A stretch of 47,929 bases of DNA, from NCBI GenBank assembly GCA_005883995.1, contig VAXB01000023.1, forward strand, positions 1 through 47,929, given 5' to 3'. Shown one piece after another: positions 24,143 to 33,096 of the stretch. Below the pieces are notes generated by a model, which was given only the letters and a program-made list of their open reading frames with translations, did not search any database and was not told the DNA's origin. Both the position numbers and the translations under genes were made by a program. Numbering within the stretch: position 1 is the stretch's first letter; each line of letters starts with the position of its first letter. This DNA is from Actinomycetota bacterium. GTDB lineage: Bacteria; Actinomycetota; Thermoleophilia; Gaiellales; Gaiellaceae.

Positions 24143-26144
24143 GACAACTCTCACCGAGCGGCTGCTCTACGCCGCCGGCGTCATCGACACCGTCGGCAGC
24201 GTCGACAAAGGGACGACGCAGACCGATTCGTTAGCGCTCGAACAGCAGCGCGGGATCACGATCAAGTCCGCCGTCGTCGCATTCGCGATCAACGACGTTG
24301 CGGTCAACCTGGTCGACACACCGGGCCACCCGGACTTCATCGCCGAAGTTGAACGGGTGTTGGGCGTGCTCGACGGCGTCGTGCTGGTCATCTCTGCAGT
24401 CGAGGGTGTGCAGTCCCAGACACGTTTGCTGATGCGCGCGCTGAAGCGGATGCACATTCCGACCGTGATCTTCGTGAACAAGGTCGATCGGCGCGGTGCG
24501 TCCTGCGAGCGCGTGCTGGACGAAATCAGGGGCAAGCTGCGCGTGCGGGCGATCCCGATGGGGACCGTGTGCGGCGAGGGCTCGCGCGCCGCCGCCTACG
24601 AGCCGTACGTTGCGACCGACGCGGACTTCGTGTCGCGGCTGGTCGATGCGCTCGTCGATCACGACAACGCGTTGCTCGAGGACTACGTCGCCGACGAGAC
24701 GCGCGTCTCCCCCGATCGGCTCCGGAACGCACTCGCGGCACAGACGAAGCGGGCGCTCGCCAACCCGGTGTTCTGCGGGTCGGCGATCACCGGCGCCGGC
24801 GTCGCAGCGCTGATGGCAGGGATCACGGAGTTGCTGCCGGCCGCCGCCGGCGACGGAGACGCAGCGGTCTCCGCGAGCGCCTTCAAGGTCGACCGTGCGC
24901 GCGCCGGCGAGAAGGTGGCGTACGTGCGGCTGTTCTCAGGCTCGATCGCCGTGCGCGACCGGGTGCTGCTCCGACGGGGCGGCGTCGCCGAAGCGGAGGA
25001 AGGAAAGGTGACGGCGATCGCAGTTTTCGACGGCGCAGCGGCCGTTCGCAGCCAAGCGGTCACCGCCGGCAACATCGCCAAGCTCTGGGGTCTCCCGCAG
25101 ATCCAGATCGGCGACACGATCGGCGACGCTACGCCGCGACGGCCCACCCACCACGCGTTCGCTCCGCCGACGCTGGCGTCCGTCATCGTGCCGCGCGACC
25201 CAGCCGACAAGGCTGCGCTCTACACGGCATTGAGCGAGCTTGCCGAGCAGGACCCGCTGATCGACGTGCGACGCGACGCCGACCGGAACGAGATCTCTGT
25301 GTCGCTCTACGGCGAGGTCCAGAAGGAGGTCATCGACGCGACCATCGCCGAAGAATTCGGCATCGCGGTCGAGTTCCGCGAGACGACGACGATCCACGTG
25401 GAGCGTCCGGTCGGAACCGGCGAGGCCGTGGAGGTCCTGCATGCGGAATCGAACCCGTTCAACGCGACGATCGGCTTCCGCGTCGACCGCGCGCCTGACG
25501 GTGCGGGCGTCGAGTTCCGGCTCGAGGTCGATGCTCGCTCCGCTCCGTTGCACGTGTACAAGACGTTCGAAAGCTTCCGCGTCCATATGGGCGAATACGT
25601 GCGCCACACGCTGCAGGAGGGGTTGTTCGGTTGGCAGGTCACCGACTGCGTCGTGACGATGAACCGGTGCGCTTACAGCGTCGCCGACGGACCGCCGTCG
25701 AAGCGTGGGCCGGACAGCACTGCAGCGGATTTCCGAAAGCTCACGCCGCTCGTGTTGATGCAGGCGCTCGAGCGAGCCGGGACCGCAGTCTGTGAGCCGA
25801 TCGCCCGGGTGACGCTCGAAGTGCCGGCAGCATCGGTCGGGGCGCTCATGCCCGCGCTTGTGCGGCTCGGCGCTTCATTCGATTCTCCGTCGCTCGAGGG
25901 CGAGATCGCGACGATCGAGACGGCCCTGCCGTTCGCGCGGGTGTACGACCTCGAACGGCAGCTACCGGGCCTGACCGGCGGCGAAGGCGTGCTCGAGTCG
26001 AGCTTCGGCGGCTACGAGCCGGTGAGCGGCGAGCCGCCGACGCGGCGACGAACGACGCCGAACCCGCTCAATCTCGGCGAGTACAAGTTGCACCTCGCGG
26101 GGCGCCGCGGAAGCGGCGCACGAGCGGCGGGCCATGCAGGGTAG
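24090..26144 (+). CDS. TetM/OtrA-type ribosome-protection GTPase
   Basis: The 684-residue protein has the five-domain EF-G fold of ribosome-protection proteins: G1 AHVDAGKTT (12-20), switch I with RGITIKSA, G3 DTPGH, G4 NKVDR, G5 GSAITG, then domain II, and domains III-V with SLYGEVQKEV, FNATIGFRVDR and the GEYVRHTLQEGLFGWQVTDC segment. It resembles OtrA more than EF-G, from the short Switch I and absence of the EF-G-specific inserts. Such proteins release tetracycline from the ribosome by GTP hydrolysis; in an environmental actinobacterium it may serve self- or stress protection. GTG 24,090 is chosen because GGAGG (24,076-24,080) lies nine bases upstream; the closer ATG 24,083 is out of frame. 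Confidence 0.85.
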   Translation: MLCRTLNLGILAHVDAGKTTLTERLLYAAGVIDTVGSVDKGTTQTDSLALEQQRGITIKSAVVAFAINDVAVNLVDTPGHPDFIAEVERVLGVLDGVVLVISAVEGVQSQTRLLMRALKRMHIPTVIFVNKVDRRGASCERVLDEIRGKLRVRAIPMGTVCGEGSRAAAYEPYVATDADFVSRLVDALVDHDNALLEDYVADETRVSPDRLRNALAAQTKRALANPVFCGSAITGAGVAALMAGITELLPAAAGDGDAAVSASAFKVDRARAGEKVAYVRLFSGSIAVRDRVLLRRGGVAEAEEGKVTAIAVFDGAAAVRSQAVTAGNIAKLWGLPQIQIGDTIGDATPRRPTHHAFAPPTLASVIVPRDPADKAALYTALSELAEQDPLIDVRRDADRNEISVSLYGEVQKEVIDATIAEEFGIAVEFRETTTIHVERPVGTGEAVEVLHAESNPFNATIGFRVDRAPDGAGVEFRLEVDARSAPLHVYKTFESFRVHMGEYVRHTLQEGLFGWQVTDCVVTMNRCAYSVADGPPSKRGPDSTAADFRKLTPLVLMQALERAGTAVCEPIARVTLEVPAASVGALMPALVRLGASFDSPSLEGEIATIETALPFARVYDLERQLPGLTGGEGVLESSFGGYEPVSGEPPTRRRTTPNPLNLGEYKLHLAGRRGSGARAAGHAG

Positions 26145-26195
26145 GAGCATCGGCGAGCGCCGGCGCGAAGCGCTCGGCGAGATGAAGCGCAAAAG

Positions 26196-26219
26196 GGGTC
26201 AGACGCGAGGGTCTGACCC
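26196..26219. terminator. stem-loop between convergent genes
   Basis: GGGTCAGAC (26,196-26,204) pairs with GTCTGACCC (26,211-26,219) around a six-base loop, preceded by AAAA and followed by TT. It separates the GTPase gene (plus) from the ABC exporter gene (minus) and could work in both directions. Its core matches the hairpin at 45,120. Confidence 0.8.
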
Positions 26220-26227
26220 TTGACGTC

Positions 26228-28066
26228 TTAGCTGGTGGAAGCGAGAGCGGCGACTGCGATCGGCGCCGGTGTCGAGACGTCGTCGTCGCGCGCGGCGAGG
26301 GTCGCATAACGGCCGCCGGCGCGAATCAGCTCATCGTGACGGCCGGTCTCGACGACACGTCCGTGGTCGAGCACGACGATCTGATCGGCGTCGCGGATCG
26401 TCGACAGGCGGTGGGCAATCGCGATCGTCGTCCGCCCTCGCGACAGACGGTCGAGCGCCTCCTGCACCAGCCGCTCGGTCTCCGTGTCGAGCGAGCTCGT
26501 GGCCTCGTCGAGGACGAGGATCGGCGGGTTGCGCAAGATCGTGCGCGCGATTGCGATCCGCTGCTTCTCGCCGCCGGAAAAGCGATAGCCGCGTTCCCCG
26601 ACGACCGTGTCGTACCCGTCGGGGAGCGCTGCGATCATGTCGTGGATGCGCGCAGCGTCGGCCGCCGCCTCGATCTCCGCGTCGGTCGCGTCCGGTTTGG
26701 CAAAGCGCAGGTTCTCTCGCACCGACTCGTGGAACAGGTACGTCTCCTGCGACACGACGCCGACGAGGTCGGACAGCGCACCGAACGTCAGATCACGGAC
26801 GTCGACCCCGCCGATCGTTATCCGCCCGCGCGCGACGTCGTAGAGCCGGGCGGCCAGGTAACCGAGCGTCGTCTTCCCCGATCCCGTCTCGCCGACGAGC
26901 GCAGTCGTCGTCCCCGCAGCGACCGTGAAGGAGACGTCCTCCAGCGTCCACTGCTCCCCGTAGCCGAACCAGACGTGGTCGAACACGACGTCGCCGGGAC
27001 GACCGGTGCTAACCGCGTCCGGCTTCTCGTCGATGTCGATCCGCTCGTCCAGGTACTCGAAGATCCGGTCGAAGAGCGCGAGCGACGTCTGCACGTCGAG
27101 ACCGACCCCGAGCAGCGAGCCGACCGGGAAGAAGAGCCGTGTCTGGAGGGTCGTGAACGAGACCAGCACCGGGATCGACACTGCGGTCGAGCCGTGCGCG
27201 AGCGCGAGGCCGCCGAACCAGTACACGGCCGCCGGCATGATCGCGAAGCTCGTCTGGATCGAGGCCATCACCCAGCGTCCTGCCATTCGCTGGCGCACCT
27301 CGAGGTCGGCGAGCCGCCGCGACTCGCCCTCGAAGCGGTCGGCGAGCTCGTCGCCGCGGCCCATCGTCTTGCCGAGCAGGATGCCGGAGACGGAGAGTGA
27401 TTCCTGCACGAGGCTCGAGATGTCCGCCAGGGTCTCCTGCGTCGTCTTCGCAATCCGCCGCCGTTGTTTGCCGACGCGCCGCGTCAGCAGTGCGAACAAC
27501 GGGATCAGCGCGAACGCGAACAGCGCGAGTTTCCAGTTCAGGAGGAGCATCCCGATCATCGTCGCCGCGACGGTGGTGACGTTGGACGCGATCGACGTCG
27601 CGGTGTTCGTGACGACGTTCTGTACGCCGCCGATGTCATTCGAGATCCTCGACTGCACTTCGCCGGTCCGCGTGCGCGTGAAGAACGCCAGCGAGAGCCG
27701 CTGCAGGTGGCGGAAGACAGCGGCGCGCAAGTCGTGCATCACCCGCTGCCCGACCTGGTTCGACATGAGGGTCTGGAGGACGCCGAGGATGCCCGTCACG
27801 ATGGCGATCACGATCATCCCCGCGGCGTTGATCGAGAGCGCCCTGGTGTCGTTCCGACCGATCGCCTCGAGCACCTGTTTGAGCAGGAATGCCGGAACGA
27901 CACCCAGCCCGGCCGTGACGACGATCAGAAGCAGCACACCGGTCAGTCGAGCCTTGTACGGGGAGAAGAGGCCGCCGATTCGGCGCAGGTTTGCGCGGCG
28001 CGTCTCGGGATCCGCAGGCCGATCCGGCGGAGCCTCGGACGAGTGGAAGAACATGCCCATCCACAT
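26228..28066 (-). CDS. ABC exporter, half-transporter (six helices plus ATPase)
   Basis: The 612-residue protein fuses an N-terminal membrane domain (about 35-330) with six helices, among them LTGVLLLIVVTAGLGVV and MIVIAIVTGILGVL, to an ATPase domain. Walker A GETGSGKTT near 391, Q-loop VVSQETYLF, signature FSGGEKQR near 495, Walker B ILVLDEATSS and H-loop AHRLS near 550 are all intact, so it should be an active exporter as a dimer, probably a homodimer because no partner gene is adjacent. It resembles lipid/multidrug (MsbA-like) exporters; cargo unknown. Start ATG 28,066, with ATG 28,060 possible. Upstream it is divergent from the DUF4232 gene. Confidence 0.92.
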   Translation of the reverse strand: MWMGMFFHSSEAPPDRPADPETRRANLRRIGGLFSPYKARLTGVLLLIVVTAGLGVVPAFLLKQVLEAIGRNDTRALSINAAGMIVIAIVTGILGVLQTLMSNQVGQRVMHDLRAAVFRHLQRLSLAFFTRTRTGEVQSRISNDIGGVQNVVTNTATSIASNVTTVAATMIGMLLLNWKLALFAFALIPLFALLTRRVGKQRRRIAKTTQETLADISSLVQESLSVSGILLGKTMGRGDELADRFEGESRRLADLEVRQRMAGRWVMASIQTSFAIMPAAVYWFGGLALAHGSTAVSIPVLVSFTTLQTRLFFPVGSLLGVGLDVQTSLALFDRIFEYLDERIDIDEKPDAVSTGRPGDVVFDHVWFGYGEQWTLEDVSFTVAAGTTTALVGETGSGKTTLGYLAARLYDVARGRITIGGVDVRDLTFGALSDLVGVVSQETYLFHESVRENLRFAKPDATDAEIEAAADAARIHDMIAALPDGYDTVVGERGYRFSGGEKQRIAIARTILRNPPILVLDEATSSLDTETERLVQEALDRLSRGRTTIAIAHRLSTIRDADQIVVLDHGRVVETGRHDELIRAGGRYATLAARDDDVSTPAPIAVAALASTS

Positions 28067-28133
28067 CAGGGTACGTCGCGGCGCGGGGTCAACGGCGGCC
28101 CGCGCTCCGACGAGTCGCGTATCGTCGCGCGCG

Positions 28134-28646
28134 ATGCGTCGATCGACGCGGTCCCTTCTCGCCGCCTCCGCGGCCGGAGCGCTGCTCGCGGTTGCGCCGG
28201 CTACCGCTCCCCGCGCGGCTGCCGCGACATCGGCGTGCGCGACGCAAAACCTCGTCGTCTGGCTCGACACGCGCGGAGGCGGCGCCGCGGGCAGCGCGTA
28301 CTACGCCCTCCATCTGACGAATCTGGGCCGACACGCCTGCACACTGCGTGGCTACCCAGGTGTCTCAGCCGTCGACCTCGCCGGCCGGCGCCTAGGGAGT
28401 GCCGCGGCGCGCGACGCGGCTCAGCCGTCGCGGACGGTTCTGCTGCAGACTGGAGCCACGGCCACCGCGACTCTGCGCATCGTCGACGTTCTCAACTACC
28501 CGCGCTCGAGGTGCTCTCGCGCACCGGCAGCCGGGCTTCGTGTCTATCCACCCGGGCAGACACTGTCGCGCGTGGTCCCGTTTCCGTTTTCGGCGTGCGC
28601 GCGGCCGGGACCCGCCTATCTCGCAATTCGCGCGGTGCGCCGATGA
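28134..28646 (+). CDS. secreted DUF4232 protein
   Basis: The 170-residue protein has a signal peptide (RRSTRSLLAASAAGALLAVAPATAP) and then the DUF4232 pattern ATSACATQNLVVWLD, YYALHLTNLGRHACTLRGYPGVSAVD, with four or so cysteines likely forming disulfides outside the cell. The C-terminal part keeps the TATATLRIVD and VYPPGQT blocks. Function of the family is unknown; many are lipoproteins, but no lipobox is seen here. Its stop overlaps the start of the metallo-hydrolase (ATGA), so the two are cotranscribed. Confidence 0.8.
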   Translation: MRRSTRSLLAASAAGALLAVAPATAPRAAAATSACATQNLVVWLDTRGGGAAGSAYYALHLTNLGRHACTLRGYPGVSAVDLAGRRLGSAAARDAAQPSRTVLLQTGATATATLRIVDVLNYPRSRCSRAPAAGLRVYPPGQTLSRVVPFPFSACARPGPAYLAIRAVRR

Positions 28647-29323
28647 AGATCACGCAGGTCACGCCCGTCGTCACGCAGCTGACGCGGCTCCGCTTCGTCA
28701 ACGCATTCCTCGTACGCGAGGACGACGGCCTGACACTCGTCGACACGACGATGGGCAAGGCCGCCGACGACCTGCTCGACGCGGCGCGCGCGGTAGGCGC
28801 GCCGATCAAGCGGATCGCGCTGACGCACGGTCACGGCGACCACGTCGGCGGCCTCGACGCGCTGAAAGAGCGGCTCGGCGACTCGGTCGTCGTCCTGATG
28901 CCCGACCTCGACGCGCGGATCCATGACGGCGAGTCGGTGGTCGAGGGGAAGGTGCCCGGGAGCTGGCCGACGCTACAGACGAAACCCGACGTGCGACTCG
29001 CTGCGGGCGACCGCGTCGGCAGTCTCGAGGTCGTCGCGACGCCCGGCCATACGCCCGGGCACGTCGCCTTCCTCGACACGCGCGACCGGACGCTGATCGC
29101 CGGCGACGTGTACACGACCTACGGGCGCGCGGCAGTCACGAACCACTTCTACATCCGCTTCCCGCTCGCGGCGATGGCGACGTGGGACAAGGGCAAGGAC
29201 CTCGAGTCCGCTCGAGCGCTGCGTGCGCTCGAGCCGACGATCCTCACCGTCGGCCACGGTCCCCTGATCCGGAACCCGACTGCGGCGATGGACGCCGCAA
29301 TCGCGCGCGCCGAGTCCGCCTAG
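28643..29323 (+). CDS. metallo-beta-lactamase-fold hydrolase
   Basis: The 226-residue enzyme has the full metal motif THGHGDH (H62, H64, D66, H67), then ATPGHTPGH (third ligand), LIAGDV and VGHGPL. It therefore binds two metal ions. Hydrolase specificity cannot be told; candidates include lactonase or glyoxalase II-type activity. No signal peptide is seen, so it is cytosolic although coupled to a secreted-protein gene. Confidence 0.88.
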   Translation: MKITQVTPVVTQLTRLRFVNAFLVREDDGLTLVDTTMGKAADDLLDAARAVGAPIKRIALTHGHGDHVGGLDALKERLGDSVVVLMPDLDARIHDGESVVEGKVPGSWPTLQTKPDVRLAAGDRVGSLEVVATPGHTPGHVAFLDTRDRTLIAGDVYTTYGRAAVTNHFYIRFPLAAMATWDKGKDLESARALRALEPTILTVGHGPLIRNPTAAMDAAIARAESA

Positions 29324-29326
29324 CGG

Positions 29327-29773
29327 CTAATCGGCGAGCTCGCGGCGATGCCTGCGCAACCTGCGCAGCTTCGACTCGAGCTCTTCGCCGAAGTCTGCAA
29401 GCGTCCGTTGCCGCGCCCGAACGAGCGCGAGCTGGCGCTCGACGAGCGGGATCGACGCGTCGAGGATGCGCCGGCGCTCGTCGTCGGACGGGTCGCTCTG
29501 CCACCGCTGCCGGAGCTCCGCCCGCGCCTCCTCTGCCTCCGCGAGCGCCGTCAGCTCGTCGAGCGTGAGGCCGAGCAGATCGCGGAGCCTGATCAGCTCC
29601 TGAAGACGGCCGACGTCCGCGTCGGTGTACTGACGATGCGCGCCCTTGCTCCGCGCGCGGTCCGCGCCGAGAAGCCCGAGCTCCTCGTAGTAGCGAATCG
29701 TGCGGGTCGTGATTCCGACGAGGTCCGCGACCTCGCCGATCCTGTACGCGCGGTCATCCAGCTGTGTCGTCAC
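29327..29773 (-). CDS. MerR-family transcriptional regulator
   Basis: The 148-residue protein has the N-terminal winged helix [25 protein letters not shown], the usual RYYEE-GLL recognition motif, then wing residues with [14 protein letters not shown], and a coiled-coil dimer helix. There is no cysteine cluster, so it is not a metal or redox sensor; the C-terminal helix may simply dimerise or bind a drug. Its GTG overlaps the stop of the upstream MFS gene (GTGA). It is expected to act on the palindrome at 31,508-31,533. Confidence 0.88.
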   Translation of the reverse strand: MTTQLDDRAYRIGEVADLVGITTRTIRYYEELGLLGADRARSKGAHRQYTDADVGRLQELIRLRDLLGLTLDELTALAEAEEARAELRQRWQSDPSDDERRRILDASIPLVERQLALVRARQRTLADFGEELESKLRRLRRHRRELAD

Positions 29774-31491
29774 GCGACCTCCTCCATCGGCTCGAGCCCG
29801 GTGGCCATCTCGATCGACCTCACCGGCTCCGCCGCCCGATCCTTGCCGCCACGCAGCATCGACGCAACAGCGGCGATCGCGCAAGCGAGGATCGCGAACA
29901 CGAAGGCGTAGACGAGCGCGCTATGGAACGGCGATGAGATCAGGTGCGGGAAAAAGCTTCGTCCCGTCAGCTCGTGCGCCTGTCCGGCCGGCAGTGAGGC
30001 GAGCACGTGCGGCCCGAGCAGCGTCGCCATCGGGTTGTAGCCGAGGAACGACGCAAAGAGGGTCGCGACCGGGGGAAGGTGCGAGATCCGCGCGGCATCC
30101 GCCGCGGGCACCTGGTGCGCGACGAGACCGTGCTGCAGCGTGTGCGGCAGGCCCGAGGCGAGCCCGATGATCATCAGGGTGAAGAAGACGCCGATCGACA
30201 GCACGCTCGCCGAGTTCATGAACGTCGCGAGCATGCCGGCGCCGGCGCCGCGCTGCGACGGCGGAAGCGAGTTCATCACGCCCGCGCTGTTCGGCGAGGC
30301 GAAGAGGCCCATGCCGATTCCGTTCAACAGCAGGATCAGCGCGAACCACATGTACGAGAAGTCGACGGGCAGCACGATCAGGAGCAGGAAGCTGACGCCC
30401 GCGAGCACCATCCCCCCGGTCGCGAAGGGCCGCGCGCCGAAGCGGTCGGAGAGCCACCCCGACGCCGGGCCGGCGACGAGAAAGCCCGCGATCAGCGGCA
30501 GCATGTAGATGCCGGCCCAGAGGGGCGTCTGCGAGAACGCGTAGCCGTGCTCCGGTAGCCAGATGCCCTGCAGCCAGATGATCAGGATGAACTGAAGCCC
30601 GCCCCGGCCCATCGCCGCGAGGAGCGCTGAAATGTTCCCCGCCGTGAACGCACGGATGCGGAACAGGTCGAGGTGGAACATCGGCTCGTCGACGTGAACC
30701 TCGATGACGCAGAAGACGACGAGTAGCGCGACCCCGCCGATCAGCGTCCCGAGCACAAACGGATTCGTCCACCCCATGACGTGCCCGCCGTATGGCTGGA
30801 TCCCGTACGTGATCCCGATCATCACGGCGACGAGGCCGAGCGCGAACGTCGCGTTCCCCCACCAGTCGATCTTGGCGGGCCGCCGCTCGGCGAGCTCGCG
30901 GAGCGAGTGATACGACCAGATCGTGGCGACGACGCCGACCGGCACCGAGACGAGGAAGACGAGCCGCCACGAAACGGGGCCGAGGACGCCGCCGAGGACG
31001 AGGCCGAGGAACGAGCCTGCGATCGCGGCGATCGAGTTGACGCCGAGCGCGAGCCCGCGCTGATCCGCCGGAAACGCGTCGGTCAGGATCGCAGTCGAGT
31101 TCGCGAACAGGAGGGCGCCGCCGACGCCCTGGCCGACGCGCATCAGGATCAGCCAGATCGCGGCCGCGCTGCCATGCATCCAGGTGACGGAGAGGAGGAT
31201 CGAAAAAACGGTGAAGACGGCGAAGCCGAGGTTGAACATCCGGACACGCCCGTAGATGTCGCCGAGGCGGCCGAGGCTGACGAGCAGCACCGCCATCACG
31301 ACCATGAACCCGAGGATCAGCCAGAGCAGGTAGCTCGTGTTGCCCGGCGCCAGCGGGTTGATGTGGATGCCGCGGAAGATGTCGGGAAGCGCGATCAGCA
31401 GGATCGAGGCGTTGATCGTCGCCATCAGCATCCCGAGAGTCGTGTTCGACAGCGCGATCCACTTGTAGTCGAGCTTGTGCAGACGCTTCAT
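29770..31491 (-). CDS. MFS drug:H+ antiporter, DHA2 (14-helix) family
   Basis: The 573-residue membrane protein has the DHA2 layout: motif A-like [14 protein letters not shown] after helix 2, motif C-like [28 protein letters not shown] in helix 5, and helices to the C-terminus. Long loop segments near the end (residues 500-530) are typical. It exports hydrophobic compounds using proton motive force; substrates unknown. A GAGGGG ribosome-binding site is six or so bases upstream of ATG 31,491. It forms an operon with the downstream merR gene, which presumably represses or activates it via the operator just upstream. Confidence 0.9.
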   Translation of the reverse strand: MKRLHKLDYKWIALSNTTLGMLMATINASILLIALPDIFRGIHINPLAPGNTSYLLWLILGFMVVMAVLLVSLGRLGDIYGRVRMFNLGFAVFTVFSILLSVTWMHGSAAAIWLILMRVGQGVGGALLFANSTAILTDAFPADQRGLALGVNSIAAIAGSFLGLVLGGVLGPVSWRLVFLVSVPVGVVATIWSYHSLRELAERRPAKIDWWGNATFALGLVAVMIGITYGIQPYGGHVMGWTNPFVLGTLIGGVALLVVFCVIEVHVDEPMFHLDLFRIRAFTAGNISALLAAMGRGGLQFILIIWLQGIWLPEHGYAFSQTPLWAGIYMLPLIAGFLVAGPASGWLSDRFGARPFATGGMVLAGVSFLLLIVLPVDFSYMWFALILLLNGIGMGLFASPNSAGVMNSLPPSQRGAGAGMLATFMNSASVLSIGVFFTLMIIGLASGLPHTLQHGLVAHQVPAADAARISHLPPVATLFASFLGYNPMATLLGPHVLASLPAGQAHELTGRSFFPHLISSPFHSALVYAFVFAILACAIAAVASMLRGGKDRAAEPVRSIEMATGLEPMEEVA

Positions 31492-31507
31492 AGGCCCCTC
31501 GCCAATC

Positions 31508-31533
31508 GCTACTTAACGTAAACGTAAGGTAGC
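31508..31533. promoter_or_regulatory. 26-bp imperfect palindrome, probable MerR-family operator
   Basis: The sequence between 31,508 and 31,533 reads as GCTAC(C/T)T(T/A)ACGT on each arm with 10 of 12 bases matching, separated by two bases. It lies 17 bases upstream of the MFS start. MerR-family regulators bind such inverted repeats that span the promoter spacer. I infer that the MerR protein encoded by the same operon binds it. Confidence 0.65.
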
Positions 31534-31570
31534 AGCGATGCGGCTCCGCCGCAGGCCAAAAACGCTCGGC

Positions 31571-31906
31571 TTAGCTCTTGGGCGGCAGCGAGCGGGCGAA
31601 CTGCACGCCGCGCTCGACCCAGGCCGCCAACTGCCGCTTCGTTCTCACCTGGTCGGCGGCCACGCGGAGCCAGCCCGCCATCTCGCGTCCGCGCATCTCC
31701 ATCGGGCGCGCTCCCGTCCTCGTGATCAGCGCGTCCGACTCGTCAGGATCGACGCGCACCAGCAGGCCTCCCTGCCCGCTCGCCGAAACGGCCATGTTGC
31801 CGTTGACGAGAAACGCCAGGCCACCGAACATCGCCTTCTCGGTGAGCCCGTGCTCCCGCTCGACAAGCTGCCGGATCCGTTCCGCCAGAGCCTCGTCGTA
31901 GGCCAC
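31571..31906 (-). CDS. TfoX N-terminal-domain protein
   Basis: The 111-residue protein has the TfoX/Sxy N-terminal pattern: MAYDEALAERIRQLV, then TEKAMFGGLAFLVNGNMAVSASGQGGLLVRVDPD, then RPMEMRGREMAGWLRV. The domain alone is common in bacteria without natural competence, where its function is unknown. It lies about 80 bases upstream of the MFS gene on the same strand, with the operator between them. Confidence 0.85.
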   Translation of the reverse strand: MAYDEALAERIRQLVEREHGLTEKAMFGGLAFLVNGNMAVSASGQGGLLVRVDPDESDALITRTGARPMEMRGREMAGWLRVAADQVRTKRQLAAWVERGVQFARSLPPKS

Positions 31907-31964
31907 GCGATGATCGTAACCGTCGGTCGGATCGATCCTCGGCTCCGTTGGTACAACCCCGGGG

Positions 31965-32261
31965 ATGCCGATGTTCCACGTCCTGCTTCGTCAATCGGGC
32001 CCGGAATGGCGTTCGGGCCGGCCGCTCGAGCAGCAGGTGGGCTGGCACGGTCATGCCGAGTACATGGACGGGCTCGTCGCGGCCGGGGTGATCGTCCTCG
32101 GCGGCCCGATCGGCTCCGACGGGCGCGTGGTCCACGCGGTCGAGGCCGAGTCCGAGGACGCCGTACGCGCGACGTTCGCGCGCGACCCGTGGAGCGACAC
32201 GCATCTGCGCGTGGAGGCAGTCGAGCCGTGGACGATCCGGCTCGACGCGCGAAGCCGTTAG
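31965..32261 (+). CDS. YciI-like protein
   Basis: The 98-residue protein has the YCII-related fold pattern: MPMFHVLLRQSGPEW, then HGHAEYMDGLVAAGVIVLGGPIG, and the terminal strand VEAVEPWTI. The histidine-aspartate pair typical of the fold is present (HAEYMD). Several members are fused to ECF sigma factors; this is stand-alone. It ends by overlapping (4 bases) the convergent VOC gene. Confidence 0.75.
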   Translation: MPMFHVLLRQSGPEWRSGRPLEQQVGWHGHAEYMDGLVAAGVIVLGGPIGSDGRVVHAVEAESEDAVRATFARDPWSDTHLRVEAVEPWTIRLDARSR

Positions 32262-32827
32262 CGCGGCTCCTCGTCCGACAGCGATTCCCGCGATCGCGCG
32301 ACGAGCGTCTCGATCGCGTCGGCGAGGTGCTCCGGCGCGATGTTGTAGTCGCCGCGCTCGACGCGGATCTTGTGCGCTTCGAGCAGGACGTCTGCATGCG
32401 TATGTCCATGCGGCGGCTCGAAGCGGTACGACGCCAGCTCGATCAACAGTCCGAGCGGATCCTCGAAATAGATCGAGTCCATGAAGCCGCGGTCCTTGAC
32501 GCCGCTGTGTCTGATCCCCCGCTCGTCGAGGCGTTCGACCGCCTGACGAAACGTCGCTTGTGAAAGCGCGAACGCGACGTGGTGCACGGCGCCGATGTCT
32601 GTCGACGTCCGCTCGGGGTCGGGCGTCCGCTCCTCGTTCGTGAAGACGGTGATGAGGCGTCCGTCGCCGGGGTCGAAGTAGAGGTGGCTCTCGCCCTCGT
32701 TGTCGAGGTTCGGCTGCTCGAAGACGAACGGCATCCCGAGCACGCCTTCCCAGAAGTCGATCGACGTCCGCCGGTTTGCGCCGACGAGCGTGATGTGGTG
32801 GACGCCCTGGCTCTGAAGCTTCCGCAT
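32258..32827 (-). CDS. VOC/glyoxalase-like protein, third gene of the propeller-MoaD-VOC operon
   Basis: The 189-residue protein has two VOC modules: GVHHITLVGANRRTSIDFWEGVLGMPFV and AVHHVAFALSQATFRQAVERLDERGI, with GIRHSGVKDRGFMDSIYFEDPLGLLIELAS. Probable metal ligands are H in HHIT, H in VHHVAF and E in LLIELA. It resembles ring-cleavage dioxygenases and related proteins. The start ATG 32,827 overlaps the MoaD-like stop (TGATG), so translation is coupled to the upstream gene. Confidence 0.85.
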   Translation of the reverse strand: MRKLQSQGVHHITLVGANRRTSIDFWEGVLGMPFVFEQPNLDNEGESHLYFDPGDGRLITVFTNEERTPDPERTSTDIGAVHHVAFALSQATFRQAVERLDERGIRHSGVKDRGFMDSIYFEDPLGLLIELASYRFEPPHGHTHADVLLEAHKIRVERGDYNIAPEHLADAIETLVARSRESLSDEEPR

Positions 32828-33096
32828 CAGCACGCGCCGCCGCTGATTGCGGCGATCACGTCGACACGCGAGCCCTGGTCGAGCGGCGTCGCGAGCGTCG
32901 CACGCTCGCGATCGACGTAGACGTGGATGTGAGGGCGGAGCTCCGGGCCCGGTTCGCAAAGCCGGTCGCGGAGCCCCGGCCATTGCCGGTCGAGGTCGGC
33001 GATCGCGTCTCCGACCGTCGCCGCGTCGACGTCGACGCGGCGCGGCAGACCGCCGAACAGCGGCATCAGCGTCGTCGGGAGGTGCAGGTCCGCCAT
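32827..33096 (-). CDS. MoaD/ThiS-like ubiquitin-fold protein
   Basis: The 89-residue protein has the beta-grasp pattern MADLHLPTTLMPLFGG, VDVDAATVGDAIADLDRQWPGLRDRL, HIHVYVDRERAT, LDQGSRVDVIAAISGG, followed by only AC. MoaD and ThiS carry sulfur as a thiocarboxylate on a C-terminal GG; here the GG is followed by two more residues, so activation would need trimming or may not occur. The start overlaps the end of the upstream propeller gene, and the stop overlaps the VOC start. Confidence 0.85.
   Translation of the reverse strand: MADLHLPTTLMPLFGGLPRRVDVDAATVGDAIADLDRQWPGLRDRLCEPGPELRPHIHVYVDRERATLATPLDQGSRVDVIAAISGGAC

Noticed and set aside
27464-28640. Long plus-strand frame opposite the ABC exporter and running into the DUF4232 and hydrolase genes
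   Set aside because: Only its last part, the hydrolase from 28,643, is real; the rest is highly charged antisense of the exporter.
29921-31462. Second long minus-strand frame within the MFS gene
   Set aside because: Arginine- and histidine-rich, no hydrophobic helices; it is a shifted frame of the MFS gene.
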